Origin: Effusibacillus pohliae DSM 22757
GTDB lineage: Bacteria; Bacillota; Bacilli; Tumebacillales; Effusibacillaceae
Assembly: GCF_000376225.1 (NCBI RefSeq)
Contig: NZ_AQXL01000129.1
Location: 39,239 to 103,238, forward strand
DNA: 64,000 bases
Direction: 5' to 3'
Shown here piece by piece: positions 18,942-29,823 of the stretch. How positions within the stretch are numbered: position 1 is the stretch's first letter; each line of letters starts with the position of its first letter. The notes below the pieces were generated by a model. It did no database searches. It saw nothing but the letters and a program-made list of their open reading frames with translations, and had not been told where the DNA came from. A program made the translations under genes and the position numbers.

Positions 18942-19785
18942 CAGCCGGGCCGATTTTTGCGATCTGCACGAACAGGGTATGGTAAGTGGCGACGACCGAG
19001 CGGCCGTCCCGGTATCGCTGTTCATAGATCGCCAGCATGTCCTGGATCAGCCGGGGGCGGATGCAATAGTCTCCGGCAGTGCTGTTGTTAGCGCCGATTT
19101 TTTTGACGGAAGTGAGGAAGTCGCGGACCGAATCGAATCTCTCCATTTCTGTACGTTCAAAGCAATCGATCCGATATTCGGCCCGATTGAGCGCATCGGT
19201 GACAACCCGTCGCAATTCCGGCAGACTGTAAAATGGCTGTCCGAGTGTATGCCGGTTCGATACACCCTGTTTTGCTTGCGCCAATTGGAACGAGGCGTGC
19301 AGTTCCTGAAACGTGCGGTTGCCGAATGTGGAAAAGAGCAGCACGCCTTGCCGATTTAAAGCATGAAACAAGCGTTGGACAGTGGCCGGCAGTTGGTTAA
19401 ACCACTGAAACGTTGCGTTGGAAATAATCAGATCGTAAGTGCCGGTAAGCGGCATCTCTTCAATGTCGCCGACAAGGAAGCGGACCGAATCGCCTGCGAC
19501 CCGCGTCCTGGCCACCTCAATCATGCCGGGTGCCAGGTCGACCGCCGTGATCAGGGCGTTGGGGAAGCACTGCTGCAGTCGGCTGGTCAAAAAGCCGGTC
19601 CCGCAGCCGATTTCCAAAATGTGCAAGCGGCTCGCCGACTCGACCTTCGCCCGACAAGATTCAAACGCCAGCTCGAGCAGCGTCTGCGCCATGATTTTTT
19701 GCACGTTTGCATAGCGGTCGTATGTTTTCGCGTTTTGGCTGAACCGTTTTTGCAGCAGTTGTTTATCGATTTTCGCAGTCTCCAT
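18928..19785 (-). CDS. bioC: Malonyl-ACP O-methyltransferase BioC
   Basis: BioC methylates malonyl-ACP so that fatty-acid synthesis can build pimeloyl-ACP methyl ester for biotin. The 285-residue class I SAM methyltransferase shows the BioC N-terminus KRFSQNAKTYDRYANVQ, motif I LEIGCGTGFLTSRL, the acidic motif TAVDLAPGMI, and GDIEEMPL followed by NATFQWFN. It is the last gene of the bioF-bioH-bioC operon and overlaps bioH by 23 bases. Confidence 0.92.
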   Translation of the reverse strand: METAKIDKQLLQKRFSQNAKTYDRYANVQKIMAQTLLELAFESCRAKVESASRLHILEIGCGTGFLTSRLQQCFPNALITAVDLAPGMIEVARTRVAGDSVRFLVGDIEEMPLTGTYDLIISNATFQWFNQLPATVQRLFHALNRQGVLLFSTFGNRTFQELHASFQLAQAKQGVSNRHTLGQPFYSLPELRRVVTDALNRAEYRIDCFERTEMERFDSVRDFLTSVKKIGANNSTAGDYCIRPRLIQDMLAIYEQRYRDGRSVVATYHTLFVQIAKIGPAATPT

Positions 19786-20521
19786 ATTTCACCATCTCCC
19801 GTATGGCTGAAAGACACCGTTCCGGTTGCGTGTAAAAAGGAACGTGCCCCGTGTCTGGCAAGATCTCGACGCGAACCGGGCCGCTCACCCGGCTGGCGAT
19901 GCGGCGGGAACCATCGACCGGACAGATTGGATCCGCCTCGCCGTGGATCAGCAATACCGCACTGCGAATTTCCGGCAGCGAGTCTGCAGCATCTGCCTGC
20001 ATCAGGTAATCCAGTCCGGCCGCCAACTGGTCGGTGGAAAACGCACGATTCGTTTCCTGCAGTTGTCCGATCAGGCGGCGGTCAAGTCCCCGCCGGATTT
20101 CCTCTCCGGAAAACATCGAATGGTAGAATGCATCCAGCGTTTGTTCCCGGTTCTCCAGCAGTTGGCGTTTCATCCGTTCCACCATCCGTTTCGGCCAACC
20201 GAGCTGCTGCTCCCCCCGATCATCACGGACAAACCGGCTGGTCGCACCAAACAAAACCAAATGCTTCACCCGCTCCTGAAAAAGTGCCGCGGCCCGCAGT
20301 GCCGCCAAGCTCCCCAGCGACCACCCCATGATCGAAAAGCGGTCACCTGCATGGTCTGCCAACAGCGACGCCACATACCGGTCAAATCCTGCGACATCAT
20401 GGATATCGCGCCAATCGGCACAAACCGGCTGGAACCAGTTTTCCAAAGCGGGTAGCAGGGGCTGCCAAACGGCAGACGGCATTCCCCAACCGGGCAGCAG
20501 AAACAGCAGCGTGTGGTTCAT
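19763..20521 (-). CDS. bioH: Pimeloyl-ACP methyl ester carboxylesterase (BioH-type alpha/beta hydrolase)
   Basis: A 252-residue alpha/beta hydrolase in the position expected for the esterase that releases pimeloyl-ACP from its methyl ester. The oxyanion region is LLPGWGMPSAVW, the nucleophile elbow GWSLGSLAAL, the acid Asp is in HGEADPICPV and the His in PDTGHVPFY. Its start overlaps the bioF stop by 4 bases (ATGA) and its end overlaps bioC, indicating translational coupling. The functional name rests on family plus context, since esterases at this step are interchangeable. Confidence 0.85.
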   Translation of the reverse strand: MNHTLLFLLPGWGMPSAVWQPLLPALENWFQPVCADWRDIHDVAGFDRYVASLLADHAGDRFSIMGWSLGSLAALRAAALFQERVKHLVLFGATSRFVRDDRGEQQLGWPKRMVERMKRQLLENREQTLDAFYHSMFSGEEIRRGLDRRLIGQLQETNRAFSTDQLAAGLDYLMQADAADSLPEIRSAVLLIHGEADPICPVDGSRRIASRVSGPVRVEILPDTGHVPFYTQPERCLSAIREMVKYGDCENR

Positions 20522-21702
20522 CGAATCACTCCCAGTTCTCTGCCCACCAGGGCGATTTTTTCGACCGCTTCAGCCAAATCTTGACGCCGGTGAGTAGCCA
20601 TCAGCGTGAACCGGATGCGGGCCTGATTGTCCGGAACGGTCGGCGGTCTCACCGCGATCGCCGCAACTCCCAACTGCTGCAGCTTTTGGCTGAACAACAG
20701 CGTTTTCTCGTTGGGGCCGATGACGATCGGGACGATCTGCGTGCTGCTGTTGCACAGATCGAAGCCCAACCGCGCGAGTTCTTCCCGGAAAAATCGGCTG
20801 TTCTCCTGCAAGGCCTGCCTGCGCTGCCAGTCCTCCTGCACCAGTTCGATCGCCTCAGCCGCGGAAGCCAAAACGGCCGGCGGCAATCCGGTGGTGAAGA
20901 TGAAGCTGCGGGCTTTGTTGATCAGGTAATCGATCAACCAGCGGTCACCTGCCACATACGCGCCAAAGCATCCCAGCGCTTTGCTGAACGTTCCCATTTG
21001 CACATCCACCCGATCCTGCAATCCCAGGTGGTGCACATACCCCTCTCCGTACGGTCCGAACACGCCGCTGGCGTGCGCTTCATCCACGATCAACAGGGCG
21101 CCGTACCGTTCCTTCAATGTGACCAAACCCGCAAGATCAGCCACATCCCCATCCATGCTGAACACCGTGTCGCTGACGATCAGCTTCGGTTTGGATGGAG
21201 TAGTTTTTTTCAACAGCGATTCCAGATGATCGAGATCGTTGTGCCGGTAGCGTTGACACTCGGAGCGGCTGAGCCGGATCCCGTCGATGATGCTGGCATG
21301 GTTCAAACGGTCGCTGAAGATGATTGCATCCCGTCCCGCCAGGCTGGAAATGATGCCGATATTCGCCGTATATCCGCTGTTGAAAATCAGCCCGGCCTCG
21401 CTCCCTTTCCACTTCACAAGCGATTCCTCCGCCCGGCGGTAAACGAGATGGTTGCCGACGATCAGCCGTGACGCCGTCGCGCCGCACCCGTGTGTTTCGA
21501 TTGCCGCACAGGCAGCTTTTTTCAGGCGTTCGTGTCCGGCCAGTCCCAAATAGTTGTTGGAGGCGAGGTTCAGCAGGCGTTTGCCGCCGATCTGCAACCA
21601 CGGCTGCTCCGCTTCTTCGATCACCGCCAGCCCCCTATTTTGGGCGATTTGCCGCAACTGTTCCAGTTCCGACAGAAACTTTTGTTTGAGTTGGTTCTCC
21701 AT
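20518..21702 (-). CDS. bioF: 8-amino-7-oxononanoate synthase BioF
   Basis: BioF condenses pimeloyl-ACP/CoA with L-alanine (PLP enzyme, alpha-oxoamine synthase family). The 394-residue chain has LASNNYLGLAGHERL, GCGATASRLIVGNH, the Asp/His of VDEAHASGVFGPYGEG, and the PLP lysine in MGTFSKALGCFGAYV. 2-amino-3-ketobutyrate CoA ligase is the closest alternative, but the operon context favours BioF. ATG 21702 has GGGAG upstream; the longer frame from 21756 would run into the operator region. Confidence 0.92.
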   Translation of the reverse strand: MENQLKQKFLSELEQLRQIAQNRGLAVIEEAEQPWLQIGGKRLLNLASNNYLGLAGHERLKKAACAAIETHGCGATASRLIVGNHLVYRRAEESLVKWKGSEAGLIFNSGYTANIGIISSLAGRDAIIFSDRLNHASIIDGIRLSRSECQRYRHNDLDHLESLLKKTTPSKPKLIVSDTVFSMDGDVADLAGLVTLKERYGALLIVDEAHASGVFGPYGEGYVHHLGLQDRVDVQMGTFSKALGCFGAYVAGDRWLIDYLINKARSFIFTTGLPPAVLASAAEAIELVQEDWQRRQALQENSRFFREELARLGFDLCNSSTQIVPIVIGPNEKTLLFSQKLQQLGVAAIAVRPPTVPDNQARIRFTLMATHRRQDLAEAVEKIALVGRELGVIR

Positions 21703-21759
21703 TCCGAATCTCCCTGTATGCGTTTTTCTTTGTAATGATAGTACCTGATTTTGCATCTA

Positions 21760-21791
21760 ATGTTAACTGGATTGTTTTTATTGGTTTACAA
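21760..21791. promoter_or_regulatory. BirA-type operator, bioF side
   Basis: ATGTTAACT (21760-21768), 14 bases, then GGTTTACAA (21783-21791): the two-half-site arrangement of Bacillus biotin operators bound by BirA-biotinyl-AMP. On the minus strand it overlaps a candidate promoter TTAACA-17-TACTAT reading into bioF. Confidence 0.75.
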
Positions 21792-21856
21792 AATTCCGGA
21801 CGGCTCGTCTTATTTTTTTTGCTTGCTTGACAAATTCAGCCAATGGTATCATTGGA

Positions 21857-21888
21857 TTGTTAACTCTATTTTTACATACTGTTAACTT
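21857..21888. promoter_or_regulatory. BirA-type operator, bioA side
   Basis: TTGTTAACT (21857-21865), 14 bases, then TGTTAACTT (21880-21888). It has the same spacing as the operator at 21760 and lies 23 bases before the bioA start. A TTGACA near 21827 upstream may be the -35 of the bioA promoter. Confidence 0.75.
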
Positions 21889-21911
21889 TTCGCGGCTGCA
21901 GGAGGGGAGTT

Positions 21912-23974
<2,063 letters not shown>

Positions 23975-23995
23975 ATCATGCGGAGGGGATCGTAC

Positions 23996-24997
23996 ATGAC
24001 ACAGGGAATCGCACAAAAAATCGACTGGCAGGCGCTGGCGGATCGGGTGCTGCGGGGGGAGCCGGTGACGAAACGGGAGGCGCTCGCGATCGTCCAGGCG
24101 GACGATGATGAGGTGTTGGAGATTCTGCAGGCGGCGTTTCGAATCCGGAACCATTATTACGGAAAAAAAGTGAAACTGAACATGATCATCAACGCCAAAA
24201 GCGGTCTCTGCCCGGAAGATTGCGGCTATTGTTCGCAGTCGATCGTATCGGAGGCACCGATCGACAAATACGCCTGGCTGACGAAGGAAAAAATTCTGGA
24301 AGGCGCGCAGGAAGCGATTAACCGCAAGGCGGGCACCTACTGCATTGTCGCGTCCGGCAGGCGGCCCACCGACAAAGAAATCGACCATGTGGTGGCAGCG
24401 GTGAAAGAGATCCGCGCGACGACCAGCCTGAAAATCTGCTGCTGCCTCGGTTTTCTGAACGAGGAGCATGCGCGCAAGCTGGCGGAAGCGGGCGTCCACC
24501 GGTACAACCACAACCTCAACACAAGCGCCGCCAATTACAAAAATATTACCTCCACGCACACCTACGAGGACCGCGTGGATACGGTGCAAACGGTGAAAGA
24601 GTCGGGAATCTCGCCCTGCTCGGGGGCGATTTTTGGCATGGGCGAAACGGACGAAGAGGCGGTGGAGATCGCGTTTGCCCTGCGTGAGCTGGATGCCGAT
24701 TCGATTCCCTGCAATTTTCTCAATCCGATTGACGGAACCCCGCTTGCTGGCCGGCGGGAACTGAACCCGCGAAAATGTTTGAAGCTGCTCGCCATGATGC
24801 GGTTTGTCAATCCGTCGAAGGAAATCAGGATTGCCGGCGGGCGCGAGGTGAACCTGCGGCATCTGCAGCCGCTCGGCTTGTATGCGGCCAATTCGATTTT
24901 TGTCGGCGATTATTTGACGACAGCCGGACAGGAACCGGTGGCGGACTGGCAGATGATCGAAGATCTCGGGTTTGAAATCGAGGAGTGCGCGTTATAA
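23996..24997 (+). CDS. bioB: Biotin synthase BioB
   Basis: A radical SAM enzyme that inserts sulfur into dethiobiotin. The 333-residue chain has the radical-SAM cysteines in GLCPEDCGYCSQS, the auxiliary [2Fe-2S] ligands in the regions CIVASGRRP, CCCLGF and SPCSGAIFGMGE, and the C-terminal Arg-bearing IRIAGGREVNLR. CGGAGGGG lies upstream of ATG 23996, 21 bases after bioD. No clear terminator was seen in the 160 bases that follow. Confidence 0.96.
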   Translation: MTQGIAQKIDWQALADRVLRGEPVTKREALAIVQADDDEVLEILQAAFRIRNHYYGKKVKLNMIINAKSGLCPEDCGYCSQSIVSEAPIDKYAWLTKEKILEGAQEAINRKAGTYCIVASGRRPTDKEIDHVVAAVKEIRATTSLKICCCLGFLNEEHARKLAEAGVHRYNHNLNTSAANYKNITSTHTYEDRVDTVQTVKESGISPCSGAIFGMGETDEEAVEIAFALRELDADSIPCNFLNPIDGTPLAGRRELNPRKCLKLLAMMRFVNPSKEIRIAGGREVNLRHLQPLGLYAANSIFVGDYLTTAGQEPVADWQMIEDLGFEIEECAL

Positions 24998-25158
24998 AAG
25001 GAACCGTGTGCGTGCCCGGTTGGCGATTGGGCTCCAGCGATTGGCGTGGCGGGGGTCGTTCGGCGATGGCATTTCGCGTCGCGGCAGCCATTGTTGCATT
25101 TTTCGCGTAATTCGCGTAGTGTAGAAGCACAGACACTATGTGGGAAGGGGCGAGGCCA

Positions 25159-25524
25159 ATGGGGGCAGCCAGGACGATTTTGGGAATGGTATCGAATCTG
25201 ATGTACACGGTGAAAATCCGCGAAACGGCAGCAAAATTGGGAGCGATTGTGATCTTTGTCGCATCGAACGAGGAACTCGCCGAGAAGATCCGGGAGATTC
25301 ATCCGTCGCTCTTGATCTTTGATCTGACGGCGGTCAAGCCGGGATGGCAAGAGATCGTGCGGGCAGCCAAGGCTGAGAGAATTCCCGTTATCGCGTACGG
25401 CCCGCATGTTGACAAGGAGGCGCTCGAGGAGGCGGCGGCGGCAGGGTGTGATTTTGTCTACCCGAACTCCAGGTTTACGCTTGAACTGCCCGATCTACTC
25501 GAAAAAGCGCTGTCAACCGCGTAA
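25159..25524 (+). CDS. Response-regulator receiver-like protein
   Basis: A 121-residue single-domain protein with the alternating fold of a CheY-like receiver: LGAIVIFVASNEELAEKIR, then a strand with a candidate phospho-acceptor Asp (LLIFDLTAV), VIAYGPHVDKEALEEA and CDFVYPNSRF. The usual N-terminal acidic pair is not visible, so it may be a pseudo-receiver that is not phosphorylated. The start is ATG 25159 after AAGGGGCGAGG. It is monocistronic, with its own terminator. Confidence 0.65.
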   Translation: MGAARTILGMVSNLMYTVKIRETAAKLGAIVIFVASNEELAEKIREIHPSLLIFDLTAVKPGWQEIVRAAKAERIPVIAYGPHVDKEALEEAAAAGCDFVYPNSRFTLELPDLLEKALSTA

Positions 25525-25527
25525 AAT

Positions 25528-25568
25528 AAAAACCAGTACCGGCAGGAGAATCCGGGGTACTGGTTTTT
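25528..25568. terminator. Bidirectional rho-independent terminator
   Basis: A 13-bp perfect stem (AAAAACCAGTACC / GGTACTGGTTTTT) around a 15-base loop has A-run and T-run arms on both sides. It lies between convergent genes and probably ends both the receiver-like gene and the cupin gene. Confidence 0.9.
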
Positions 25569-25591
25569 GCTTTTGACAGGCCGGGCTGTGT

Positions 25592-25921
25592 TTAGTGCGG
25601 CGGGTGTTGAACGGCCGTACAAATCATGTCGCCCGCGTGTCCGTTGGTGATCTTGTATTTGACACCGGCCGGGATGTACATAATCGAGCCGGTCTCGACC
25701 TCGACCGCTTCTTCCTGCCCGTTATTGAGAAAGAACTGGCCTTGTCCCTGCAGGACGACAAACACTTCATCGCCGCCTAGCGGGGTCCGGTAGCCAAGCG
25801 ATTGGCCCGGTTTGAAATAATACGTGTTGGCGGTTAAATCCGGTCCTGTGAAATTGTTGACCTTGCAGACCGAATGCTCGTCAAGCACCGCATGTTGAAA
25901 AACGGTCTCCGCCTTGGACAT
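25592..25921 (-). CDS. Cupin-domain protein
   Basis: A 109-residue single-domain cupin. Motif 1 is seen around YYFKPGQSLGYRTPLGGDEVFVVLQGQG and motif 2 around VETGSIMYIPAGVKYKITN. Motif 1 has Tyr where the first His usually stands, so metal binding may differ. The substrate is unknown. GAGGTGATTGC precedes ATG 25921. Confidence 0.8.
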   Translation of the reverse strand: MSKAETVFQHAVLDEHSVCKVNNFTGPDLTANTYYFKPGQSLGYRTPLGGDEVFVVLQGQGQFFLNNGQEEAVEVETGSIMYIPAGVKYKITNGHAGDMICTAVQHPPH

Positions 25922-26091
25922 GCAATCACCTCTAATCCATCAGCGTGTGGGATGCGCGTATCTGTACGCCATCTGTAGAATGCGCCGTCGGCGGGAAAGA
26001 TATTCCGGGACACGGATTTTTCGGGAATTGAAGGAACTTGTCGAGGCGATCCCGAAATAGAGTATGAGCGAATTCACGGCGGCGATCCGCG

Positions 26092-26994
26092 TTATCGTAC
26101 ATACTGCCGAATCCCTTCCGAAAACGGGATCGGCCGGATTGCAAACGTTTCATAATAGGCGGTTGGATCGCATGTGTTGCCTTCCAGCAGCATGGTGAGC
26201 TGGGCGCGAGTGACCGGGAAAAAAGCGAATCGTTCCATCGCCCGTACGATCGGAAACATGAGAGCGAGCGGCATATGCAGTTTCGCTTTCTTGCGCCCGA
26301 TGGCTGCTGCGATTTCGTCGATCATTTGGTTGTAGCTGTACGATGAGGGCCCGCCGACTTCGTAGCTGCGGCCGATCGTCTCCGGCATGGTCAAGGCCTG
26401 GACGAATCCGGCGGCGACGTTTTGCAGCGCGACCGGCTGCAGTCGGTATTCCCCCGAGCCGATCACCGGCACGGCCGGGGTTTTGCGGATCATATCGGCC
26501 AGCATGTTTACAAACTGATCACCGGGGCCGAAAATGACGGAGGGGCGAAAAATCGTCCAGTCCAATCCCGAGTCCCGGACAATCGCTTCGGCAATGCCTT
26601 TCGAATGGGAGTAGCCGGACGGGGAACCGATGCGGGCCCCGAGCGCGCTCATATGCACATACCGTTTCACGCCAAGCCGCTGCGCCGCTTGCACCACATG
26701 TCGGGTCGCCTGTACGTGCAGGGCCGGAAACGTAATCCCCCGTTTGGGAAACTCGCGGATGATGCCGACCAGATGGATCGCTGCGTCGCAGCCTGCCATC
26801 GCCCGTTCGATCGAATCGGGGTCGAGGACATCGCCGTGGCGGATCGTGAGCCTGCCAGGGTACGGTGTGGAGATGGACAATTTTTGTTCGGAACCGGGCC
26901 GTACCAGGCAAACTGCGTCATGACCTTGCGCAAACAACGCTTGCAGGATCGCTTGTCCGACATATCCGGTGCCGCCGGTGAGAAAGATGCGCAT
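26092..26994 (-). CDS. NAD(P)-binding SDR protein, NDUFA9-like
   Basis: A 300-residue atypical extended SDR. It has the dinucleotide loop LTGGTGYVGQAIL, LVRPGSE, HGDVLDPDSIERAM, HLVGIIREFP, the active-site-like Tyr/Lys in GYSHSKGIAE, and FRPSVIFGPGDQF. The family (complex I NDUFA9-like, YfcH/ycf39-like) acts in quinone or lipid metabolism or as an assembly factor; the substrate is not evident. Monocistronic and divergent from the following glycosyltransferase. Confidence 0.8.
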   Translation of the reverse strand: MRIFLTGGTGYVGQAILQALFAQGHDAVCLVRPGSEQKLSISTPYPGRLTIRHGDVLDPDSIERAMAGCDAAIHLVGIIREFPKRGITFPALHVQATRHVVQAAQRLGVKRYVHMSALGARIGSPSGYSHSKGIAEAIVRDSGLDWTIFRPSVIFGPGDQFVNMLADMIRKTPAVPVIGSGEYRLQPVALQNVAAGFVQALTMPETIGRSYEVGGPSSYSYNQMIDEIAAAIGRKKAKLHMPLALMFPIVRAMERFAFFPVTRAQLTMLLEGNTCDPTAYYETFAIRPIPFSEGIRQYVR

Positions 26995-27069
26995 GGAAAC
27001 GCCTCCCCATTATTTCGAATCGGTTGATTTTATTATAACGTTCTGAATCTGGGATTCACAGGAGGATGT

Positions 27070-28299
27070 ATGGAACGAATATTGATGATCTCCTATTTTG
27101 CGCCGCCGATTCTGTCTGCGGAATCGATTCTGGTCGGCAAGCTGCTCCCCGAATTGAGCCGCCATTTTCAAATCGAGCTGGTGGCGGCCGGGGACGATGT
27201 TGATTTTCGCAAGGATGAGACGCTGGCGGAACGGACGGCTGCGGAGAATGTCGAGATTCACCGTTACCACAACCCGAAACCGGCCAACAAGATCGTCCGC
27301 CGCCTGTACCAAAAAGGGGCTTCCCTGTTCAACGACGTCAACGACAAGTGGATGAAACAGGTACTGCTGCGCCATAAACCGAAAGGCCCGTACAAGCTGA
27401 TCTACTCGCGTTCGATGCCGGGAGTCAGCCATCTGGCGGCGCATGCGTTCAAACAAAAATTGGGCGTTCCCTGGGTGGCGCAGTTTAACGACCCGTGGGC
27501 GCACAACCCGTACCATCAGTATCCGCTCGCCAGGATGCACCAGGTGGAAGAGCGGAATGAGGCGAAAGTGATCCATGCGGCGGACAAATTGATTTTTCCG
27601 ACGGTCGAAATCCGCGACCTGGTGGCGTCTTACTACCCCGGCGTGGACGTAAAAGGCAAGTCGGTGATCATGCCGCATTATTACGTCGAACAATTGTATG
27701 GGCAGGCGGAAGGGACACCGTCGCAGGCAAACGGGGAGGATTCCCGGCTGACGGTCTCGTACATCGGCGATTTTTACGGGCTGCGATCGCCGGAGCCGCT
27801 GTTGCAGGCTCTGCAGATTGTGGGAGAGAAGGCGCCTGAGGTAGCTGGCCGCATTCACCTGCGCCTCATCGGCAACGTGGATTGGCGATTGCAGCCGCTG
27901 TTTGACAAGTTCGGTCCGCAGTTAAGCACGACGATCGAACGGGTTGGACAAGTTCCGTACCTGAAAAGCCTCGCGGAGATGAAAAACAGCGACATTTTGC
28001 TGCTGATCGACGCGCCGAGCGATGTCAATCTGTTCCTGCCTTCCAAGCTGATTGATTATTTCGGAGCGCGAAAGCCGATTCTGGGAATAACGGCGGAAAA
28101 AGGCACGACCGGCGCCCTGATTCGCAGCTACGGATTTCCGGTTGCTGATCCGCGTGAACCAGAGCGGATCGCGGCGGAACTGATTGGTATGGTGGAGAAC
28201 CTGAACCGCTACCGGCGGCTGGCGGACGAGAACGATACGGAGATGTTCACCGCGCGGTCGGTTGCCGACGAGTTGGCCCGGCTGTTTCATCAATTATAG
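27070..28299 (+). CDS. Glycosyltransferase (GT-B, family 4-like)
   Basis: A 409-residue cytosolic GT-B protein. The N-terminal domain begins ILMISYFAPPILSAESILV and holds WVAQFNDPWAHNPYHQ. The C-terminal domain has SYIGDFYGLRSPEPLLQAL and LPSKLIDYFGARKPILGIT. This profile resembles polysaccharide or spore-surface glycosyltransferases. Donor and acceptor are unknown. CAGGAGGAT precedes ATG 27070. The YktB-like gene follows after 22 bases. Confidence 0.8.
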   Translation: MERILMISYFAPPILSAESILVGKLLPELSRHFQIELVAAGDDVDFRKDETLAERTAAENVEIHRYHNPKPANKIVRRLYQKGASLFNDVNDKWMKQVLLRHKPKGPYKLIYSRSMPGVSHLAAHAFKQKLGVPWVAQFNDPWAHNPYHQYPLARMHQVEERNEAKVIHAADKLIFPTVEIRDLVASYYPGVDVKGKSVIMPHYYVEQLYGQAEGTPSQANGEDSRLTVSYIGDFYGLRSPEPLLQALQIVGEKAPEVAGRIHLRLIGNVDWRLQPLFDKFGPQLSTTIERVGQVPYLKSLAEMKNSDILLLIDAPSDVNLFLPSKLIDYFGARKPILGITAEKGTTGALIRSYGFPVADPREPERIAAELIGMVENLNRYRRLADENDTEMFTARSVADELARLFHQL

Positions 28300-28321
28300 A
28301 CGAAAGGAAGGGACGAAAGCG

Positions 28322-28942
28322 ATGTTTACCGGATGGGAGCAAGAGGATTTTGCCGTGTTTGAAATCGAGGGGCTGGGGCCGCGGATGGAAGCGCTGAAGG
28401 CGCGGGTCCGGCCGAAGTTTGAAGCGATCGGGGCGGCGCTGGCACCCGATTTGTCGGCCCATTACGGCGAAGAATTTTTTGTCCATGTGGCCAAGCACGC
28501 GCGGCGGACCACCAACCCTCCGAACGATTCCTGGGTGAGCTTTGCCGCCAACCCGCGCGGGTACAAGATGATGCCCCATTTTCAGATCGGGTTGTGGGCG
28601 ACCCACGCTTTTGTGCAGTTTGCGATCATTTACGAATGTGTGAACAAACGGGAATTCGGCGAAAAATTGGCCCGCAACTGGCCGGCGATCAAGGCGGAGA
28701 TTCCGCCCCATATGCTGTGGTACGACGATCATGTGAAACCGGAACCGGTACCGCACACGGAGATGGACGAAAAAATCGGCGACTTCACCAGGCGGCTGAT
28801 GCACAACAAAAACGGTGAACTGCTTGTGGGGATCGAAATTCCCCGAGAAGAAGCGGTTGCGATGTCGGGCGAGGCGTTTCTCGACAAAGCCCGCCAGACA
28901 ATATTTGAGCTGGCCCCGCTCTATACATTGCCGCAAAAATAA
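28322..28942 (+). CDS. DUF1054 family protein (YktB-like)
   Basis: A 206-residue protein matching the DUF1054/YktB family of Bacilli: FTGWEQEDFAVFEIEGL at the start, WVSFAANPRGYKMMPHFQIG, and PHMLWYDDHVKPEP. The function is unknown; the length agrees with YktB (about 210). It lies between a glycosyltransferase and an HD-domain gene in a probable three-gene transcript. Confidence 0.85.
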   Translation: MFTGWEQEDFAVFEIEGLGPRMEALKARVRPKFEAIGAALAPDLSAHYGEEFFVHVAKHARRTTNPPNDSWVSFAANPRGYKMMPHFQIGLWATHAFVQFAIIYECVNKREFGEKLARNWPAIKAEIPPHMLWYDDHVKPEPVPHTEMDEKIGDFTRRLMHNKNGELLVGIEIPREEAVAMSGEAFLDKARQTIFELAPLYTLPQK

Positions 28943-28961
28943 CGCTGCGGAGGTGCAGGAA

Positions 28962-29540
28962 ATGCAGTTTACCAGGGAAGATGCATGGAGGCTGTTGAAT
29001 CAGTACACGAAAAGCCCGAGTTTGATCAAACATGCGCTTGCGGTGGAAACTTCGATGCGCGCGTACGCCGCCAAGTTCGGGGGAGATGTGGAGAAGTGGA
29101 GGATCGTCGGGCTGCTGCACGATTTTGATTACGAACAGTATCCGTCGCCGGCAGACCATCCGTTTCGAGGCTGTGAAATTTTGCGGCAAATGGGCTATCC
29201 GGAAGATGTGATCCATGCGATTCTGGCCCATGCGGAATATTCGGGTGCGGTTCGTGAATCGCTGATGGACAAGACGCTGTTTGCGGTCGACGAGCTGTCC
29301 GGCTTTGTCATGGCGGTGGCGCTGGTACGGCCGACCAAGAGCATTTTCGATGTGGATGTGAAAGCGGTCAAGAAGAAATTGAAAGAAAAGGCGTTCGCCA
29401 AGGGAGTCTCGCGCGAGGACGTCTACAAGGGTGCCGAAGAACTGGGCGTCGATTTGGATGAGCACATTCAGTTCGTCATCGAGGCGCTGCAAACCAGAGC
29501 GGACGAACTCGGGCTGCGCGGCGTCGCGATGGAAGCGTAG
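28962..29540 (+). CDS. HD-domain (HDIG-type) hydrolase
   Basis: A 192-residue HD-superfamily protein. The metal residues are seen as H in LIKHALAVE, HDFD in GLLHDFDYEQYP, the following HPFRGCEIL, HAILAHAEYSG, and D in LFAVDELSGF. Such proteins are usually phosphohydrolases on nucleotides; the substrate is unknown. GGAGGTGCAGGA precedes ATG 28962, and a strong terminator follows. Confidence 0.85.
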   Translation: MQFTREDAWRLLNQYTKSPSLIKHALAVETSMRAYAAKFGGDVEKWRIVGLLHDFDYEQYPSPADHPFRGCEILRQMGYPEDVIHAILAHAEYSGAVRESLMDKTLFAVDELSGFVMAVALVRPTKSIFDVDVKAVKKKLKEKAFAKGVSREDVYKGAEELGVDLDEHIQFVIEALQTRADELGLRGVAMEA

Positions 29541-29580
29541 CTTGGAGATAGATCACAAGACCGTTGGGTCGATCGGGGAA

Positions 29581-29616
29581 TGCGTCAAAAGATGGGGGCT
29601 TTTGACGCATTTTTTA
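29581..29616 (+). terminator. Rho-independent terminator after the HD-domain gene
   Basis: An 11-bp perfect stem (TGCGTCAAAAG / CTTTTGACGCA) with a 7-base loop is followed by a run of T residues. Confidence 0.92.
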
Positions 29617-29705
29617 TTTTTTTTAAGGGAGATTACGGCTGGCTGCAGTACAATGGGTGCAACTGGCAGAAGCTCGTTGATCGCATGCAAATCGATCGAT
29701 GAATG

Positions 29706-29734
29706 ATTGTGAAAATTTTAAAACATTGGTAGAA
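29706..29734 (+). promoter_or_regulatory. Candidate sigma-A promoter of the acyl-CoA ligase gene
   Basis: TTGTGA (29706-29711) and TAGAAT (29729-29734) at 17-base spacing in a locally AT-rich stretch, 90 bases before ATG 29824. Confidence 0.5.
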
Positions 29735-29823
29735 TAGAGTATCATCTGTTATCGTTGGATGATACCCTTTGGCGGCCGGTCCGGATGGATCGTGCGAAAC
29801 TTGTGGCAGGAGGTAGTGGGCTG